In this document: positions 46,651 to 46,784 of the stretch, in pieces | How the letters are laid out: every line of letters begins with the position of its first letter | Position numbering within the stretch: position 1 is the stretch's first letter | From: Candidatus Kerfeldbacteria bacterium CG08_land_8_20_14_0_20_40_16 | GTDB taxonomy: Bacteria > Patescibacteriota > Patescibacteriia > UM-FILTER-42-10 | Length of the DNA: 46,784 nucleotides | Direction of reading: 5' to 3' | Assembly (NCBI GenBank): GCA_002774635.1 | Contig: PEXU01000056.1 | Coordinates: 1 to 46,784 of the forward strand | Program-made: the position numbers and the translations under genes | The notes under the pieces: model-generated | Databases searched by the model: none | What the model was told of the DNA's origin: nothing | What the model saw: only the letters and a program-made list of their open reading frames with translations

Positions 46651-46676
46651 AATCGGGATCCTTTCCCGGTTTTTTT
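46651..46676 (+). terminator. Terminator after the right clpP repeat
   Basis: AATCGGGA pairs with TCCCGGTT-type sequence, followed by a T run. It may be the original clpP terminator displaced by the insert. Downstream to the window end only a CTTGGA/TCCAAG hairpin (46717-46738) is seen. Confidence 0.75.
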
Positions 46677-46784
46677 ACCCTAGATTATGAATGGTACTAT
46701 ACAAGGCCACATACATCTTGGACTCTTTTAGATCCAAGAAGCTATGCAGATAATTAGATTAAGCTATCAAGTAAGAGGTTTTGT

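Noticed and set aside
1-46784. CRISPR array, transposase, integrase, toxin-antitoxin or restriction genes
   Set aside because: Looked for and not seen: no regular spaced repeats, DDE or recombinase motifs, or recognisable defence genes.

Overview
The window looks like a chromosome segment of a Candidate Phyla Radiation (Patescibacteria, Parcubacteria-like) bacterium. The basis is AT-rich sequence, very compact housekeeping genes, several genes whose -10 box sits 6-7 nt before the ATG (leaderless mRNA), a family set typical of that group (VanW-type protein, lone PilB ATPase, bactofilin, PGRP and SpoIID wall enzymes, short GIY-YIG proteins, small EF-Tu-domain-2-like protein), and numerous small GC-rich palindromes in an AT-rich background. 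UGA is used as stop, so this is not the recoded Gracilibacteria/Absconditabacteria branch. No finer taxonomy is claimed.

Layout. 1-910: tRNA-Lys(CUU) surrounded by broken tRNA copies and a GIY-YIG gene. 1144-3873: pyrF, pyrE and an MTA/purine nucleoside phosphorylase. 3952-6700: RluD-type pseudouridine synthase, rplS, tRNA-Leu, tRNA-Val, tRNA-Ala, more broken tRNA copies, a small membrane protein and a 32-residue Lys/Arg peptide. 6781-14675 (minus): PGRP amidase, an RNA-like intergenic region, then an envelope polysaccharide operon (flippase, GT4, two O-antigen ligase/polymerase-like proteins). 14961-18440: SpoIID protein, lipoprotein, unknown protein. 18553-23996: ruvB-queA operon, VanW protein, and a structured transcription unit divergent from ruvB. 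24099-26408: HSP20, membrane protein, EF-Tu-domain-2-like protein, methyltransferase. 26513-28191: a tRNA-Glu locus with a second GIY-YIG gene and a 1.27-kb insert bounded by a tRNA 3'-end repeat. 28282-33586: tsaD, a hydroxyacyl-CoA dehydrogenase, valS. 33612-40434: hypothetical genes, a ~450-nt RNA unit, pilB, a degenerate DHH protein, tsaE, bactofilin. 40465-45400: DAG-kinase-like gene, infB, rbfA, NrnA-like DHH phosphoesterase, clpP. 45540-46634: prenyl synthase in a 1.23-kb insert bounded by a copy of the clpP 3' end.

Two gene styles coexist. Housekeeping genes (rplS, infB, clpP, valS, tsaD, ruvB, pilB) have no clear Shine-Dalgarno sequence and some are leaderless. About ten mostly monocistronic genes (pyrF, MTAP, lipoprotein, 17784, 24840, hydroxyacyl-CoA dehydrogenase, 34206, 37072, prenyl synthase) have strong Shine-Dalgarno sequences, and most have their own promoter and terminator, like self-contained cassettes.

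The best candidate for an undescribed system is the set of tRNA-linked rearrangements. At least four 5' tRNA fragments carry hairpin elements in the D-arm, three of them exactly inside the D-stem (between nt 10/11 or 12/13 on one strand and 23/24 on the other). Two small GIY-YIG genes each lie between a tRNA 5' half cut just after the anticodon arm and an intact tRNA gene. Three gene 3' ends (tRNA-Leu, tRNA-Glu, clpP) are repeated directly downstream; for tRNA-Glu and clpP the interval is cargo of about 1.25 kb. Related palindromes also occur in frame inside valS and tsaD and inside the ~450-nt RNA unit.
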